NCBI RefSeq assembly: GCF_013822155.1
Contig: NZ_PNJW01000005.1
Coordinates: 29,915-93,914 of the forward strand
Direction: 5' to 3'
Length of the DNA stretch: 64,000 nt
Origin: Flavobacterium sp.
GTDB lineage: Bacteria > Bacteroidota > Bacteroidia > Flavobacteriales > Flavobacteriaceae
Below the pieces are notes generated by a model. That model did no database searches. It saw only the letters and a list, made by a program, of their open reading frames with translations, and was not told the DNA's origin. Position numbers and translations under genes: made by a program. Within the stretch, counting starts at the first letter, position 1. Every line of letters begins with the position of its first letter. Below, one piece after another: positions 62,968 to 64,000 of the stretch.

Positions 62968-63972
62968 TTAGTTTATAGCAGGGCAATTACACTGATATTT
63001 CGCTGGTTTACAGAATAAATTTATCCCTAATGTAATTTGATGAAAACCGGCAGTATCAAATCGCACATTTCCAGTTAAATAGGAATAGGTGTAGGCAAAC
63101 ATAAATTGATTATAATTTACCCCTACAATTGGTGTAAAATATTGTAATCGTTGATCAGAAACAGTGTTTCCATCTTGATATTGAGCTCCATCAAAACTTC
63201 TTCTATAAGATAGCCCGCCCCACATTTTACCAAAATCTAAATCTTTATATACTTTTAAATTCAAGTCAATAGATTTTTCTTTGGTATCTTCAACTAATTG
63301 AAATAAAACAGATGGCTCCCACTGTAATCGTTCGCTGTCTCCAAAAACATAACCTGCACTTATTAAATATTTTCTAAGATTATCGGATTCAAATTCAGTA
63401 TAAATTTCTCTTCTAACATTAGCTATAGCATTCTTTACCGTAAAATGAGAATAAAATTCTAAGTAATTATAAGATGCTCCTAAATCAATGTTGAAATACG
63501 AATCCTTTTGATAAATACCACCAATAATTGGATCAAATGGTTGGTTATCCAAAAAGGTAGTTTCATCCAACTGACTTTGTATTAAAGCACCGCTTATACC
63601 AAATGACAGTTGATTTAAATCAAGTTCGCTTCTTGAAAACATGATGTGGTGAGCATAAGTAAGCTTTACCCCTTTTTGTGAATGGTATCCGTTTTTATCT
63701 GAAAATAAAATAGCTCCAACTCCTGATCGTTCTCCGACACTTGTATTAAAACTTAGCGTGCTTAATTGAGGGGCATCTTCTTGTCCAAACCATTGTCCTC
63801 TTGCCGTTAATCTGACTTTTCCACAATTTGCTGCACCAGCCATTGATGGATGAATTAAATAATAATTATCGGTTAGATAATCAGAATAAACTGCTATTCC
63901 TTCTTGCGAATAAGCAAATTGTGTTAATACTAAAACGAGTAATAAATACTTTTTTTTGAGTTTAAGATTCAT
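62968..63972 (-). CDS. PorP/SprF-family T9SS-associated outer-membrane protein
   Basis: A 334-residue barrel of the PorP/SprF family, which in Bacteroidetes assists secretion or surface anchoring of large adhesins by the type IX system. Signal peptide ends at TQFAYSQ. The conserved opening is EGIAVYSDYLTDNYYLIHPSMAGAANCGKVRLTARGQWFGQED, followed by paired strands such as SAGYVFGDSERLQWEPSVLFQ and MWGGLSYRRSFDGAQYQDG. It ends with a Cys-bearing tail (YQCNCPAIN). The first Met lies 28 bases from the right edge, so a partner adhesin gene could lie upstream, outside the window. It supports the presence of a T9SS, as do the sorting domains at 17, 47 and 52 kb. Confidence 0.88.
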   Translation of the reverse strand: MNLKLKKKYLLLVLVLTQFAYSQEGIAVYSDYLTDNYYLIHPSMAGAANCGKVRLTARGQWFGQEDAPQLSTLSFNTSVGERSGVGAILFSDKNGYHSQKGVKLTYAHHIMFSRSELDLNQLSFGISGALIQSQLDETTFLDNQPFDPIIGGIYQKDSYFNIDLGASYNYLEFYSHFTVKNAIANVRREIYTEFESDNLRKYLISAGYVFGDSERLQWEPSVLFQLVEDTKEKSIDLNLKVYKDLDFGKMWGGLSYRRSFDGAQYQDGNTVSDQRLQYFTPIVGVNYNQFMFAYTYSYLTGNVRFDTAGFHQITLGINLFCKPAKYQCNCPAIN

Positions 63973-64000
63973 GGGCTTTTATCTTTTTAATGAAAAATGT

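Noticed and set aside
1..64000. Prophage, plasmid or complete insertion sequence
   Set aside because: No integrase, transposase, phage structural or replication gene was seen on either strand.

Overview
The window looks like a chromosomal segment of a Flavobacteriaceae bacterium, probably Flavobacterium or a close relative. The evidence is low G+C, secreted proteins with type IX secretion (T9SS) C-terminal domains, a SusC/SusD pair, a PorP/SprF protein, a class II HMG-CoA reductase with a GYDIA-type GHMP kinase, weak Shine-Dalgarno signals, and several Bacteroidetes-type promoters (TAnnTTTG at -7, in some cases with TTG/TTTG 16-23 bases upstream). No rRNA, CRISPR array, prophage or complete insertion sequence was seen. 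One tRNA gene is present.

Layout. 1-5.7 kb: an S9 peptidase, a small RelE/ParE-type toxin-antitoxin pair, and two mevalonate-pathway genes flanking an exported NTF2-fold immunity-like protein. 5.8-13.5 kb: a leftward envelope cluster (coaX, an outer-membrane barrel, a TPR protein, lptC, a small membrane protein, a CorC/hemolysin-type protein and a PpiD-like foldase). 13.5-14.1 kb: tRNA-Phe followed by a small GIY-YIG nuclease gene. That gene is flanked by a direct repeat made of the tRNA 3' end plus its terminator. 14.1-16.9 kb: a large AsmA-type protein.

17-37.4 kb: a complete starch/maltodextrin utilisation locus. The leftward arm encodes SusC, SusD, a SusE-like lipoprotein and a T9SS-exported alpha-amylase. 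The rightward arm encodes a LacI-type regulator, an MFS sugar transporter, beta-phosphoglucomutase, a GH65 phosphorylase, a SusA-like GH13 enzyme, a GH31 alpha-glucosidase and a second GH13 lipoprotein. A perfect LacI-type palindrome and a 19-base motif shared by the susC and MFS leaders suggest joint control. In the inferred pathway, polymers are cut outside, oligosaccharides enter through SusCD, periplasmic glycosidases trim them, maltose crosses by the MFS carrier, and GH65 plus PgmB give glucose and glucose 6-phosphate.

37.4-52.3 kb is more accessory. It holds an intergenic region with helically phased 10/11-base arrays and a hairpin, an unrecognised lipoprotein, a phosphoesterase/beta-barrel protein whose metal-site motifs look degenerate, an X-Pro dipeptidyl peptidase, a 25-codon gene remnant, a GDPD lipoprotein, a BaiN-type flavoprotein and two tandem T9SS surface proteins. 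52.3-64 kb is core: DUF456, a lipoprotein, pdxJ, then a rightward series (CBS protein, nadK, DUF6089 protein, uppS, bamA, two Skp/OmpH proteins, murI), followed by a gamma-carbonic-anhydrase-like protein and a PorP/SprF protein on the other strand.

The most unusual signals are the tRNA-Phe/GIY-YIG repeat-bounded unit (13621-14077), the phased arrays (37498-37700), and the apparently inactivated phosphoesterase domain at 38687.
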